From: Nonlabens arenilitoris
GTDB taxonomy: Bacteria > Bacteroidota > Bacteroidia > Flavobacteriales > Flavobacteriaceae
Direction: 5' to 3'
DNA: 64,000 nucleotides
Assembly: GCF_002954765.1 (NCBI RefSeq)
Contig: NZ_MTPW01000001.1
Span: 620,001 to 684,000 of the forward strand
The translations under genes were made by a program, and so were the position numbers. The notes under the pieces were generated by a model. That model made no database searches and was not told the origin of the DNA. It was given only the letters and a program-made list of their open reading frames with translations. Position 1 is the stretch's first letter. Each line of letters starts with the position of its first letter. This document shows, piece by piece, positions 55,427 to 63,659 of this stretch.

Positions 55427-56611
55427 TTACTGAATTCTAATCCCGAAGGTTACATATTGTGCGTCTACAGAATTGCTTTTAAATACATTATTGAAATTCA
55501 TACGGCCAAAGAACGTCAAATCGCCTCTACCTACATATGCATCGACACCATATAAAAGAACTTCATTATCAAAATTGTTAATACGTGTTTCTTTAATTTC
55601 ACGACCATCTAGATCATACTTCAACTTCAATCTTGAACTCATATTGAATCCTGCAAATCCACCGATTCCAAATTTCCATTTATCATATTCTTGAAAACGC
55701 ACACGTCCATCTTCATATTCTTTGCGTTCACTACCGCCAAACTCTAAGTGAAGAGGAAACACCAATTGATCTTGACGGAATTTTGCTTTCTCTGTACTGA
55801 AACCTATATCTGTAATTTGTGTCTCATCGCCCTGTGAAAAGAATCGATTACCATTAAGCTCTGTACCTTGGGTCTGATATTCTACACCATATAATAATCT
55901 AAAATTATTGTTTTTATCTAAGGTCGTTTTCCATTGGTATCCTAAAGAGAAATAATTATTATTAGGATAACTAAAATCATTGATTCCTAGATCATCACCA
56001 TTCATATAATTATATCCAAAACCTAGGGTAAATCCAGACGTCGTTTTGATATACTTTTGACTTTGCCTATTGTTCTCAATATTTATACTAATTCCTTTTT
56101 TAGTAGAAATCTCAAGTGTCGATGTCGCACGATCTTCAAGTCTGTAATCATAAAATGCAGAGGTGCGATTAACCTTTATCAAATTAATTTCGGCATCTGT
56201 TTTTGCTCTATGCTGTGTAATAATTTCTGCAAGATCTTCAGCAAATTTTGCTTTAGATTCATCAGCCTGTTCTTCTGTAATCTTATTGTCTTCTAAAGAT
56301 TTATTAACTCGTTCAATCATCGTTTTAAATTGCGTCTTTTTATCTGAAACGTATAGACTGTGACTTTCTTCTAAGGCAGCTATAGCAGACTCACTACCTC
56401 TTATGATTTCGTCATGTGCTCCAGGTGTGCCATCTATGTATTTAACAACTTTACCATCTACTGTGTCTATCTGAACAGGATATTTTTCTCGCATGTTTGC
56501 AGCTCTAATGGAGTCTCTTTTAGTTTGCTTTTTTTCAGTTTCTTGAGCTTGAGTAAATAAGCCTAATAATAGACTAAAAACTAAGCTTACAATAAGTACA
56601 TGTGTTTTCAT
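55427..56611 (-). CDS. Predicted outer-membrane beta-barrel protein with N-terminal helical extension (paralog 1)
   Basis: This is a 394-residue exported protein. The signal peptide ends near LLGLFTQAQE. Residues 30-150 are charged and partly helical (SHSLYVSDKKTQFKTMIERV, then NKITEEQADESKAKFAEDL), probably a periplasmic or peptidoglycan-facing coiled segment. The remainder is a beta-barrel (ending DAQYVTFGIRIQ) related to the downstream 256-residue protein, which lacks the helical part. Family and function are not recognised. It follows the anti-sigma-like gene by 78 bases and is probably a main target of that sigma factor. Confidence 0.75.
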   Translation of the reverse strand: MKTHVLIVSLVFSLLLGLFTQAQETEKKQTKRDSIRAANMREKYPVQIDTVDGKVVKYIDGTPGAHDEIIRGSESAIAALEESHSLYVSDKKTQFKTMIERVNKSLEDNKITEEQADESKAKFAEDLAEIITQHRAKTDAEINLIKVNRTSAFYDYRLEDRATSTLEISTKKGISINIENNRQSQKYIKTTSGFTLGFGYNYMNGDDLGINDFSYPNNNYFSLGYQWKTTLDKNNNFRLLYGVEYQTQGTELNGNRFFSQGDETQITDIGFSTEKAKFRQDQLVFPLHLEFGGSERKEYEDGRVRFQEYDKWKFGIGGFAGFNMSSRLKLKYDLDGREIKETRINNFDNEVLLYGVDAYVGRGDLTFFGRMNFNNVFKSNSVDAQYVTFGIRIQ

Positions 56612-56689
56612 AATATTTGGTTTTAGATATAAGTATGGCTGTCCGTTTTATTTAAACAGCTGTTTTAAAGGTTGTTAAATTGTTGTTGT

Positions 56690-57460
56690 TTATCTATTAC
56701 GATCTACGATTGCAACAGCTTCGGCTCTTAAGAAATTAAGACCTCCTTGAATACTGTTCTGCAATTTGCTTCTATTATCAGATTCGATATCCCATTCAGT
56801 TTCTCTTAATAATTTATCTGGATTAACTGTCTTAACAGCTACTTCTGTAATCTCAACTTTACCCATCGCTTTATTCAGTAAAAGCTCCATTTCTTCTTCG
56901 GCAGTAAGTTGTTTTTCTATAATGTGCTGATCAGGTACGCTAGCCATTGCTGTATCTTCATTTACGTTTGATAATGGCTCATCTATAACAATAGCAGATG
57001 CAGAGTTTTGAACAGTCTGTATATCGTTTTTTAGTTTAGAATTTACAGTTTTAGGTTGCTTGTTATTTTGAGCAATCGACTGATTTTTTATAACATTATT
57101 ACTAGATTCATCATTAATATGGACATCAGTATTAACCGTGCTAGCTACATCACTATTTTCAGTTTCATCTAGTTTAGGCTCAACAAACATCATGTCATTG
57201 CTATTAATATCTTCATCTAATGGTAAAGTATTGACTACTTCATTATTATCACTATCCATTAGAGCGTCATTAGTTAATGAAGGATATAATAGTAAAGCAG
57301 CTATAAATATGGCAGCAATGGCACTTAACCAATAAATAACCACTGGCTTTTTACTCTTCTTATCATCTTCATCTAATCGAGCAGACAGCGCATCCCAAGA
57401 ACCAGCACTAGGCTTTATCTCTCTCTTCTCAAAAGTGTTTTTTATATTATTAAGCTTCAT
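56690..57460 (-). CDS. Anti-sigma-factor-like membrane protein
   Basis: This is a 256-residue protein with a short cytosolic N-terminus (FEKREIKPSAGSWDALSARLD), one membrane helix (about residues 43-61) and a long acidic Asn/Asp-rich periplasmic part. The N-terminal pattern of a charged helix followed by a W..L...L motif is common in flavobacterial proteins encoded just after ECF sigma genes. The start overlaps the sigma gene by 11 bases. I infer that it holds the sigma factor at the membrane; there is no zinc anti-sigma motif, so the call rests on context. Confidence 0.65.
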   Translation of the reverse strand: MKLNNIKNTFEKREIKPSAGSWDALSARLDEDDKKSKKPVVIYWLSAIAAIFIAALLLYPSLTNDALMDSDNNEVVNTLPLDEDINSNDMMFVEPKLDETENSDVASTVNTDVHINDESSNNVIKNQSIAQNNKQPKTVNSKLKNDIQTVQNSASAIVIDEPLSNVNEDTAMASVPDQHIIEKQLTAEEEMELLLNKAMGKVEITEVAVKTVNPDKLLRETEWDIESDNRSKLQNSIQGGLNFLRAEAVAIVDRNR

Positions 57461-58016
57461 AATGCTTTTTTTTCATCATTTTTAATTCTTCCTGCAGCAT
57501 CAATCGCGCTTTACGGAACTGTGTTTTTGAGGTACTCTCACTAATTTGAAGTACTTGAGCAATCTCACTATGTTTAAATCCATCAACTGCATACATGACA
57601 AAAACAGTTTTATACCCTACTGGCAATCCGTCAATCGCTTCTTGTAGAACGTTCATATCAATACTATCCTCGGCATCTTCATCAATACAGGCAGGTTCTT
57701 TCTCTTCATCAATACTAGAGGAATATTTAAAAGGATCTTTCTTGCGCAGGTAATCAATACATTCTCTTACCATAATACGTCTTACCCAACCTTCAAAACT
57801 TCCCTGATGTGAAAAGCTGTCCAGTTTTGTAAACACTTTAAAAAAACCGTTAAGCATCAATTCTTCTGCCAGCTCTACTGGCGATACATATTGTCTACAA
57901 ACGCTTAGCATTCTAGATGCATGCTTTTCATAAAGATGCTTCTGGGCTTTTCTATCACCAGTAGCAGCTTTTTCAATAAGCTTTTTTTCGTTAGTATAGA
58001 GTTGTATCACTTTCAC
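57450..58016 (-). CDS. ECF-type RNA polymerase sigma factor
   Basis: This 188-residue sigma-70 family protein has regions 2 and 4 only. Region 2 shows LYEKHASRMLSVCRQYV, then EELMLNGFFKVFTKLDSF and WVRRIMVRECIDYLRK. Region 4 shows LPVGYKTVFVMYAVDGFKHSEIA and the recognition helix QISESTSKTQFRKAR. It starts the operon that continues with an anti-sigma-like protein and two barrel proteins, suggesting control of envelope proteins. No promoter motif was recognised upstream; a palindrome copy lies 82 bases upstream. Confidence 0.9.
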   Translation of the reverse strand: MKVIQLYTNEKKLIEKAATGDRKAQKHLYEKHASRMLSVCRQYVSPVELAEELMLNGFFKVFTKLDSFSHQGSFEGWVRRIMVRECIDYLRKKDPFKYSSSIDEEKEPACIDEDAEDSIDMNVLQEAIDGLPVGYKTVFVMYAVDGFKHSEIAQVLQISESTSKTQFRKARLMLQEELKMMKKKHYEA

Positions 58017-58097
58017 AATTTACAGACTTTCTATTAACATAGACGAGATGTTTTTAAAAAGGTTGTCTATGTCATGAAAATAATTTTATTTTTTTCT

Positions 58098-58113
58098 CGC
58101 TTTCGCGAAAGCG
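58098..58113. repeat. 16-bp palindrome, perfect, intergenic
   Basis: This copy lies between the fasciclin terminator and the ECF sigma gene starting at 58016. Confidence 0.9.
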
Positions 58114-58122
58114 CACAAAAAA

Positions 58123-58153
58123 ACCTCCTCTAATCGCATTGATTAAAAGAGGT
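58123..58153 (-). terminator. Hairpin terminator of the fasciclin gene
   Basis: Thirteen-base arms (58123-58135, 58141-58153) pair at 11 positions around a 5-base loop, and an A-run at 58117-58123 gives T residues on the minus strand. It is 24 bases after the fasciclin stop. Confidence 0.7.
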
Positions 58154-58176
58154 CTTAAAGTAATTATTAGGGATAA

Positions 58177-58770
58177 TTACTCTTTAGGAAGCACTACTTT
58201 ATCAACGGCATGTATGACACCGTTAGTAGCTTCAATATCTGTTACTGTAATAATAGAAGTATTGCCATTTGCATCTTTAAGAACTACCTTACCATCTACA
58301 AGACTAGCATAAATGGGCTGACCTTGCACTGTAGTAGCCATAAAACCACCGCCATTAGTTTCAATATTTTCAACAATCTTTGCAGCCGTCCATTCTCCCG
58401 GAACTACATGGTAAGCAAGAATACGCTCTATTTTATCTTTATTTTCTGTCTTTAATAAGTTAGCGAGTGTTCCCTTAGGTAATTTATCAAAGGCACTATT
58501 AGTGGGCGCAAAAACGGTAAAAGGCCCTTCACTTTGTAAAGTCTGTACTAAATCTGCAGCTTTTACTGCAGCTACTAAGGTTGCAAAACGTTTATCTGAT
58601 GCTGCCACACCTGTAATATCATCAGCCATTACTTGTGGCGTTGCTGATTTTACAATAGCTGGCTGTGCAGGGCTTGTAGAGGCTAGTTGTTGATCTGATT
58701 GTGCATTAACACTCATTCCCAATCCTAAGAATGCAAGTGCTGTAAAGACGTTTGTTAATTTCATTTTCAA
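58177..58770 (-). CDS. Fasciclin (FAS1) domain exported protein
   Basis: This 197-residue secreted protein has a signal peptide (about residues 1-23, GLGMSVNAQ) and one FAS1 domain (about residues 55-195). The FAS1 H1 motif is VFAPTNSAFDKLPKGTL and the H2 motif is GVIHAVDKVVLP. FAS1 domains mediate adhesion. It is transcribed away from an ECF sigma/RskA-like anti-sigma pair with 104 bases between. The same gene set (SigK, RskA, FAS1 proteins MPT70/MPT83) exists in mycobacteria, so it is probably a target of that sigma factor. Confidence 0.93.
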   Translation of the reverse strand: MKMKLTNVFTALAFLGLGMSVNAQSDQQLASTSPAQPAIVKSATPQVMADDITGVAASDKRFATLVAAVKAADLVQTLQSEGPFTVFAPTNSAFDKLPKGTLANLLKTENKDKIERILAYHVVPGEWTAAKIVENIETNGGGFMATTVQGQPIYASLVDGKVVLKDANGNTSIITVTDIEATNGVIHAVDKVVLPKE

Positions 58771-58874
58771 ATTTTATTTTGTTAATTATTTGAAAGTTGG
58801 ATGCATCTATGGGTAATACGCCCGTAACTTTGAAATGGATTTTTAACAAGTACTAAATAAAAGTTAAAACAAAA

Positions 58875-59438
58875 TTGACTCCTATTCTAGAACAGCATAT
58901 CGTTGAATTAATTAGGCAAGGCGACCAGCGAGGCATGAGTTTACTCTATGATCATTATGGTCCCGCTTTATATGGTTGCGCTTTAAAACTTACTAAGGAT
59001 AAAGACGCATCCAGTGATATACTACAAGATGCATTACTTAAAATATGGAATAATTGTAACTCCTATAATGCAGATAAAGCGAAATTCTTTACCTGGTGTT
59101 ATGGGATTACTCGCAACACAACAATTGACTATTTAAGAAAAGTTCAAAAAAAACAGTCCAAAGAAATCCAATTAAAGGATCGAGACGTATATCCTATAGA
59201 GGACACTATTAATCAAGATGATAAAGAAAGTCTTAAAAGGCAAATTAGTACCTTAGATACAAAATACATATCTGTATTAGATGCTGTCTTTTATAAAGGT
59301 ATGACGCATATGGAAGCAGCTGATTATTTAGATATTCCTCTAGGAACTTTTAAAACCAGAATGCGTGCTGCTTTAATAGAATTGCGCACTATAAATAAAG
59401 GGATCACCGTTCTAATATGGATTTTAACAATATCATGA
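58875..59438 (+). CDS. ECF sigma factor paired with RskA-like anti-sigma
   Basis: This sigma factor of 187 residues has region 2 (LIRQGDQRGMSLLYDHYGPAL, then WCYGITRNTTIDYLRK) and region 4 (LDAVFYKGMTHMEAADYLDIPLGTFKTRMR). The start is a TTG; the first in-frame ATG lies 60 bases later and would remove the conserved IxELIRQGDxxG helix, so TTG is preferred. The region 4 signature is like the ECF19/SigK group. The stop overlaps the next ATG (ATGA), coupling it to the anti-sigma gene. TAACTTTG at 58825-58832 could be a -7 box; the nearest TTG is 25 bases upstream. Confidence 0.88.
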   Translation: MTPILEQHIVELIRQGDQRGMSLLYDHYGPALYGCALKLTKDKDASSDILQDALLKIWNNCNSYNADKAKFFTWCYGITRNTTIDYLRKVQKKQSKEIQLKDRDVYPIEDTINQDDKESLKRQISTLDTKYISVLDAVFYKGMTHMEAADYLDIPLGTFKTRMRAALIELRTINKGITVLIWILTIS

Positions 59439-60226
59439 AAATAGAGAATCAACACATAGAAGAGTTTTTGCAATCTGGTTTACTAGATCGATATGTCATA
59501 GGTGATACGACTGATGCTGAAAATGTTGAGATAGAGAATATGATAGCTCAACATCAAGAAATTCAAACAGCTTATGATAAATTACAAGAAGAGCTATTCT
59601 TATATGCTCAAACAAATGCTGTTACTCCACCTTATGATTTAAAAGAACAAATTGTAAATAAAGTACTAAAGCGAGAAGAATCCGTAAATAGCAATCATGA
59701 AAACTGGTTGAGCATCGCTGCTGTTATAGTTGCTTTACTTGCTTTATCTGGTCTAGGTTACTTATACCAGCAAAATACTGGTCTTAAACAAGAGATTGTA
59801 GAAACGACTACTCAATTTGAAAACCTAGAACGTGATTATGAGCTCAATGATACTCAAAAAAGAATATTAGAAATGCGTCTTGCATTTATAGAAGCTGGTG
59901 ATACTGAGAAATATTTAATGCGAGGTTACATAAAAGAAGAACCGTTACGTGTTATTGCATATTATAATCAACCAGCTGGTAAAGCTCAAATAGAAATTGC
60001 CGCGCTGCCAGCCTTAGAAAAAGGAAAGGATTATCAATTATGGGCAGATGTGGATGGAGAGATGGTTTCTCTAGCAGTATTAAATGACTTAAAACCTAAA
60101 ACCATAAGTGCTGAGATTCTTAAAAAAGCATCAGATTTAAATATCACTATCGAAAAAGCTGGAGGAAGCAAACACGCAAGTGTTGAAAATTTAGTGTCAT
60201 CGATACCATTAAATACGATACCATAA
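59435..60226 (+). CDS. RskA-like anti-sigma factor
   Basis: This is a membrane anti-sigma factor of 263 residues. The start at 59435 forms an ATGA overlap with the sigma gene and is preferred over an ATG 18 bases earlier. The cytosolic part (residues 1-80, EEFLQSGLLDRYVIGDTTDAE) binds sigma. A helix (about residues 94-110, WLSIAAVIVALLALSGLGYL) and a coiled coil follow, then the RskA C-terminal domain with YNQPAGKAQIEIAALPALEKG, YQLWADVDGEMVSLAVL and the late ITIEKAGGSKHAS. Release of sigma probably needs proteolysis, as in RskA; that is by analogy. Confidence 0.9.
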   Translation: MKIENQHIEEFLQSGLLDRYVIGDTTDAENVEIENMIAQHQEIQTAYDKLQEELFLYAQTNAVTPPYDLKEQIVNKVLKREESVNSNHENWLSIAAVIVALLALSGLGYLYQQNTGLKQEIVETTTQFENLERDYELNDTQKRILEMRLAFIEAGDTEKYLMRGYIKEEPLRVIAYYNQPAGKAQIEIAALPALEKGKDYQLWADVDGEMVSLAVLNDLKPKTISAEILKKASDLNITIEKAGGSKHASVENLVSSIPLNTIP

Positions 60227-60261
60227 TCTTTTATAGATTTTAAAATACTCTTTTCAAAAGT

Positions 60262-60293
60262 AAAGCCGATGTTGATTTGACAACATCGGCTTT
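60262..60293. terminator. Bidirectional terminator between the anti-sigma gene and era
   Basis: Thirteen-base perfect arms (60262-60274, 60281-60293) with a 6-base loop and T/A-rich flanks on both sides lie between two convergent genes, so the hairpin can serve both. Confidence 0.8.
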
Positions 60294-60317
60294 ATGATTT
60301 TATATAATTGAAAAGAG

Positions 60318-61220
60318 TTATTTATTCTCTCCTTTATAACCAAAACGTCGCAGTTGTTTCTCATTACTACGCCAGTTTTTATTCACTTTTACATATAACT
60401 CTATATGAACCTGCTTGCCAAAGAATTTTTGTAAATCCTTGCGTGCCTCAGTCCCTACACGTTTAATAGCAGCACCTTTGTGACCTATAATAATTCCTTT
60501 TTGCGTCTCGCGCTCTACCATAATCACTGATCGTATTCTTATGATATCTTCATCTTCAAAAAATTCTTCTGTATCAATCTCTACAGAGTATGGAATCTCT
60601 TTTTTATAATGTATTAAGATTTTCTCGCGTATGCTTTCATTTACAAAAAATCGTTCTGGTTTATCTGTTAAAGCATCTTTAGGATAAAAAGCTGGTGAAG
60701 CTGGCAATATTTCAACAATACGTGCCATTAATTGTGGAACACCAAAATTCTCTAAAGCACTAATCGCAAAAATCTCTGCATTAGGCAATCTTTCTTTCCA
60801 GTGCGCCACGGCATCTTCTAGTTGAGACGCTTGACCTTTATCAATCTTATTAATTAATACGATAACCGGAACCTCGGCAAAGGTTAATCGTTTTTCAAAC
60901 GCTTCATTTTTAAGTTCCTTTTCACCTAGTTCTACCATATACAGAATACAATCTGCATCTTCAAAAGCATTTTTTACAAACTCCATCATACTTTCTTGAA
61001 GCTTGTATGCTGGTTTAATAATACCAGGCGTATCACTCAATACCATTTGAAAATCCTCACCATTTACAATACCTAATATACGGTGACGTGTGGTCTGTGC
61101 TTTTGAAGTAATAATAGATAAACGTTCACCTACTAGAGCATTCATCAATGTAGATTTCCCAACATTAGGATTCCCTACTATGTTAACAAAACCTGCTTTA
61201 TGTTCTACTTTCTCTTCCAT
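60318..61220 (-). CDS. era: GTPase Era
   Basis: This 300-residue GTPase assists 16S rRNA maturation and 30S assembly. G1 is IVGNPNVGKSTLMNAL, G3 DTPGI, and G4 LINKIDKG. The C-terminal KH domain has IIIGHKGAAIKRVGTEAR. It is complete. A TACCTTTG element lies four bases before the ATG with a TTG 23 bases further upstream, which points to a leaderless or near-leaderless transcript. Confidence 0.96.
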   Translation of the reverse strand: MEEKVEHKAGFVNIVGNPNVGKSTLMNALVGERLSIITSKAQTTRHRILGIVNGEDFQMVLSDTPGIIKPAYKLQESMMEFVKNAFEDADCILYMVELGEKELKNEAFEKRLTFAEVPVIVLINKIDKGQASQLEDAVAHWKERLPNAEIFAISALENFGVPQLMARIVEILPASPAFYPKDALTDKPERFFVNESIREKILIHYKKEIPYSVEIDTEEFFEDEDIIRIRSVIMVERETQKGIIIGHKGAAIKRVGTEARKDLQKFFGKQVHIELYVKVNKNWRSNEKQLRRFGYKGENK

Positions 61221-61224
61221 GTGA

Positions 61225-61258
61225 CAAAGGTAGCCGTTTTAAAATTGTGGCTTTTCAA
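61225..61258 (-). promoter_or_regulatory. Probable era promoter abutting the start codon
   Basis: On the minus strand TTG (plus 61256-61258) and TACCTTTG (plus 61225-61232) are 23 bases apart, within the flavobacterial range. The -7 element ends four bases before the ATG, so the transcript would have almost no leader. Confidence 0.45.
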
Positions 61259-61883
61259 TTAAAGCTTTTAAAAATGTAGATTCGACGTTTTTCACATCAT
61301 TTTCCATTATAGCAATTTTAGTCTTTGAAGCGATTGCCGGAAATCCCTTAAAATTATATGTTAACCACTCTACATTCTCACCATCACGATTTGTAACATC
61401 TTCAATAGTGAAAGCATTTTGAGCCATCTTTTCAGCCTCTGGAAAAAAGAACAGCTGGTCACTTGCAGTAAGATTATAATTTTGAATGGCTTTTATAAAA
61501 CGCGCTCCATTTTCTGATGGTTGATCACCATTAAACAATAATTGATCAGTGTCTTCATCCATCTTTTCAAAATCACCTGATTCACCTACCTGATCATTAA
61601 TTAAACCTCTTACATGTTGTAATTCAGTCAGTAATCGTTCTGACTTGGTATGAAACTCATTCATATGGTTATAGGCACTTGCATATACCGCTGGGTTTGC
61701 CATGGCGCTATCTGTTATCGTTTTCATTAATGCCTCGATTTCCTTGGACTTGTCAACTGTATCTGCCTCTACATTAAGCTCTATCGTATCAAATGCTTCC
61801 GTAGTTTGATTGTTAAAAAAGTTACATGCCGTTATGGTGAATAATAATGATATTGTGAAGAAAATATATAAGTGTTTTTTCAT
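61239..61883 (-). CDS. Lipoprotein resembling the GldM N-terminal domain
   Basis: This is a 214-residue lipoprotein (signal ending TITACNFF, Cys20). The body has helical segments and a C-terminal part NFKGFPAIASKTKIAIMEND, then VKNVESTFLKALIE. This resembles the end of the first periplasmic domain of GldM, the T9SS/gliding motor protein, where a similar F.G.P..A....L...Q.D pattern occurs. GldM itself is much longer and has a membrane helix and no lipid Cys. I call it GldM-like with moderate confidence; it could be an accessory of the gliding or secretion machinery. It lies 18 bases upstream of era in the same direction. Confidence 0.5.
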   Translation of the reverse strand: MKKHLYIFFTISLLFTITACNFFNNQTTEAFDTIELNVEADTVDKSKEIEALMKTITDSAMANPAVYASAYNHMNEFHTKSERLLTELQHVRGLINDQVGESGDFEKMDEDTDQLLFNGDQPSENGARFIKAIQNYNLTASDQLFFFPEAEKMAQNAFTIEDVTNRDGENVEWLTYNFKGFPAIASKTKIAIMENDVKNVESTFLKALIEKPQF

Positions 61884-61902
61884 GGTGATTTGGTTATTAT
61901 TA

Positions 61903-61918
61903 CGCTTTCGCGAAAGCG
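61903..61918. repeat. 16-bp palindrome, perfect, intergenic
   Basis: This copy is in the 46-base gap between the T9SS-tailed protein gene and the GldM-like lipoprotein gene. Confidence 0.9.
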
Positions 61919-61929
61919 AAATTATACTA

Positions 61930-63462
61930 TTATTCCTTAATTAATTGTTTTACCGTTTTGGAACCTTGCACATCGATAATGGTTAGAAAGTATATTCCTG
62001 AAGGAAGTTTTGAAGTATTGATAACGTTACTATTTAAAATAGAACTTACTGGCTGACCTAAAGCATTATATAAGGTTAATTGCTCAGTTTCAACCTTTCC
62101 TTCAACTTTAACTTGATCTCGAAACGGATTAGGAAATACAGATGGCACAATATTATAGTTTACTGAATTAGATAAAGTAAAAGCATCTTTAAATCGCACA
62201 AGCATGGTCCTTCTAGTAGTCGCGTCAGTAGCCATACCTACAACGATCACTTTTCCATCATCCTGCAATAAAACTTGTCTATTATAATCTTGATGGGTAC
62301 TACGTGGCAGAATGTATCTCCCACTATTACCGAAGCCATTAATTAAAGCACCATCAACTCCTATATTAAGTAGTAATAAATCATAATTATTATTACCTAT
62401 AACATCTGCCTGCGCGATAAATGAGCCGTCTGGCAGCTCAACGACACTGTAGGCAAACGTGACTCCATAGTTACTAGAACCATGGTTAAAATACGCTACC
62501 CCAGTAGTGTTAAATGTGGTATCTAAAAGACCATTTGCTGTGATTTTATAAAGTGCAAGTTGCGTGTCTATGGAGTTATTACCTGCTGCTCCGGTAATTA
62601 ATAATCCACCGTCAGTAGTAAAAATCATGTCTCTGGTTGTGTAATTCTCTAGAGTATCAATTATGATTACTACGCCGTTAGTCCCATAAGAAGTAATCAA
62701 TGATCCTTGAAGATCAAATTTCATAACCGTTGCATCATACTCATTTGTAGCAGTATTAAGTATAGTACCGCTTAAAAAAAGTTCATCTTGGTCATTAATT
62801 ATCAATTCATAGAAACGAGAATCTGCGGGAACTGGCAGGTCCAAAACTCCGTTAGTACCAAAACTAGTATCTAACACTCCGGTATTATTATATTTAAGCA
62901 ACTTGTTAACTACAGCAGCATTTTGAGTGGCTGCTAGAACAAATATTTCTCCAGTGCTGGTAACAGCTACTTCCCATACCTCATCATCATTTGTTCCTAG
63001 ATTAGTTTTTACATGTCCATTTGTCCCAAAGGTTGTGTCCACAGAACCATCAGGCATCAATCGTGATACAAAAACATCCCAATAAGTTCCAAAGAGTGAA
63101 GCATCACTATCTGATGTTCCTGCGATAATAATTTTTCCATCTGACTGCACTTGAATTGCATTTGCATTATCCTTAGAATTTGTATTAATATTTACTAAGA
63201 CTAAACCATTGGTCCCAAACGTAGCATCTCTAGATCCTGTATCTAAATATTTCTCTAAATAATAACTGGTGTTAGAACCTGGATTTCCCGCCACGAGAAC
63301 TTTATTACCTGGCAGCATAGTAGACACGTTTAAAAATGTTCCATTAGTTGCTCCATTTGCATAGCCATTAACACCATAAGTTAGATCAATAGAAATATTT
63401 TGAGCTATCGAACTACTCAAACTTACCAATGTCAACAGAGTTGAAAACCATATTTTTCTCAT
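61930..63462 (-). CDS. Secreted delta-60 repeat protein with T9SS sorting domain
   Basis: This is a 510-residue secreted protein. The signal peptide spans residues 1-20 (LSSSIAQ). About six delta-60 repeats follow, recognisable by TFGTNG-type cores (ATFGTNGLV, TTFGTNGHV, TSFGTNGVL, TSYGTNGVV, TTFNTTGVA, NGFGNSGRY), which form a beta-propeller-like repeat structure. The last 75 residues are a type A T9SS C-terminal sorting domain (FPNPFRDQVKVEG, then LPSGIYFLTIID and VKQLIKE). It would be exported by Sec, then passed by the type IX system to the cell surface. The substrate or partner is unknown. Confidence 0.9.
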   Translation of the reverse strand: MRKIWFSTLLTLVSLSSSIAQNISIDLTYGVNGYANGATNGTFLNVSTMLPGNKVLVAGNPGSNTSYYLEKYLDTGSRDATFGTNGLVLVNINTNSKDNANAIQVQSDGKIIIAGTSDSDASLFGTYWDVFVSRLMPDGSVDTTFGTNGHVKTNLGTNDDEVWEVAVTSTGEIFVLAATQNAAVVNKLLKYNNTGVLDTSFGTNGVLDLPVPADSRFYELIINDQDELFLSGTILNTATNEYDATVMKFDLQGSLITSYGTNGVVIIIDTLENYTTRDMIFTTDGGLLITGAAGNNSIDTQLALYKITANGLLDTTFNTTGVAYFNHGSSNYGVTFAYSVVELPDGSFIAQADVIGNNNYDLLLLNIGVDGALINGFGNSGRYILPRSTHQDYNRQVLLQDDGKVIVVGMATDATTRRTMLVRFKDAFTLSNSVNYNIVPSVFPNPFRDQVKVEGKVETEQLTLYNALGQPVSSILNSNVINTSKLPSGIYFLTIIDVQGSKTVKQLIKE

Positions 63463-63659
63463 AACTCTAAAGTACTATTTTATAAATGATTATCCTTTAT
63501 CAGTAGATTCATCTTAATTTAAATGTTAAATTTTAAGGATATTGAAAATAAATTTTGTTTTTATTAAGGATACCTAGTTAAACCATGTTAAATAACCAAT
63601 TAACACTGTTAAAGAACTCTATTTTTATAAATAATTAAAATCAACCCAATTAATAATTT

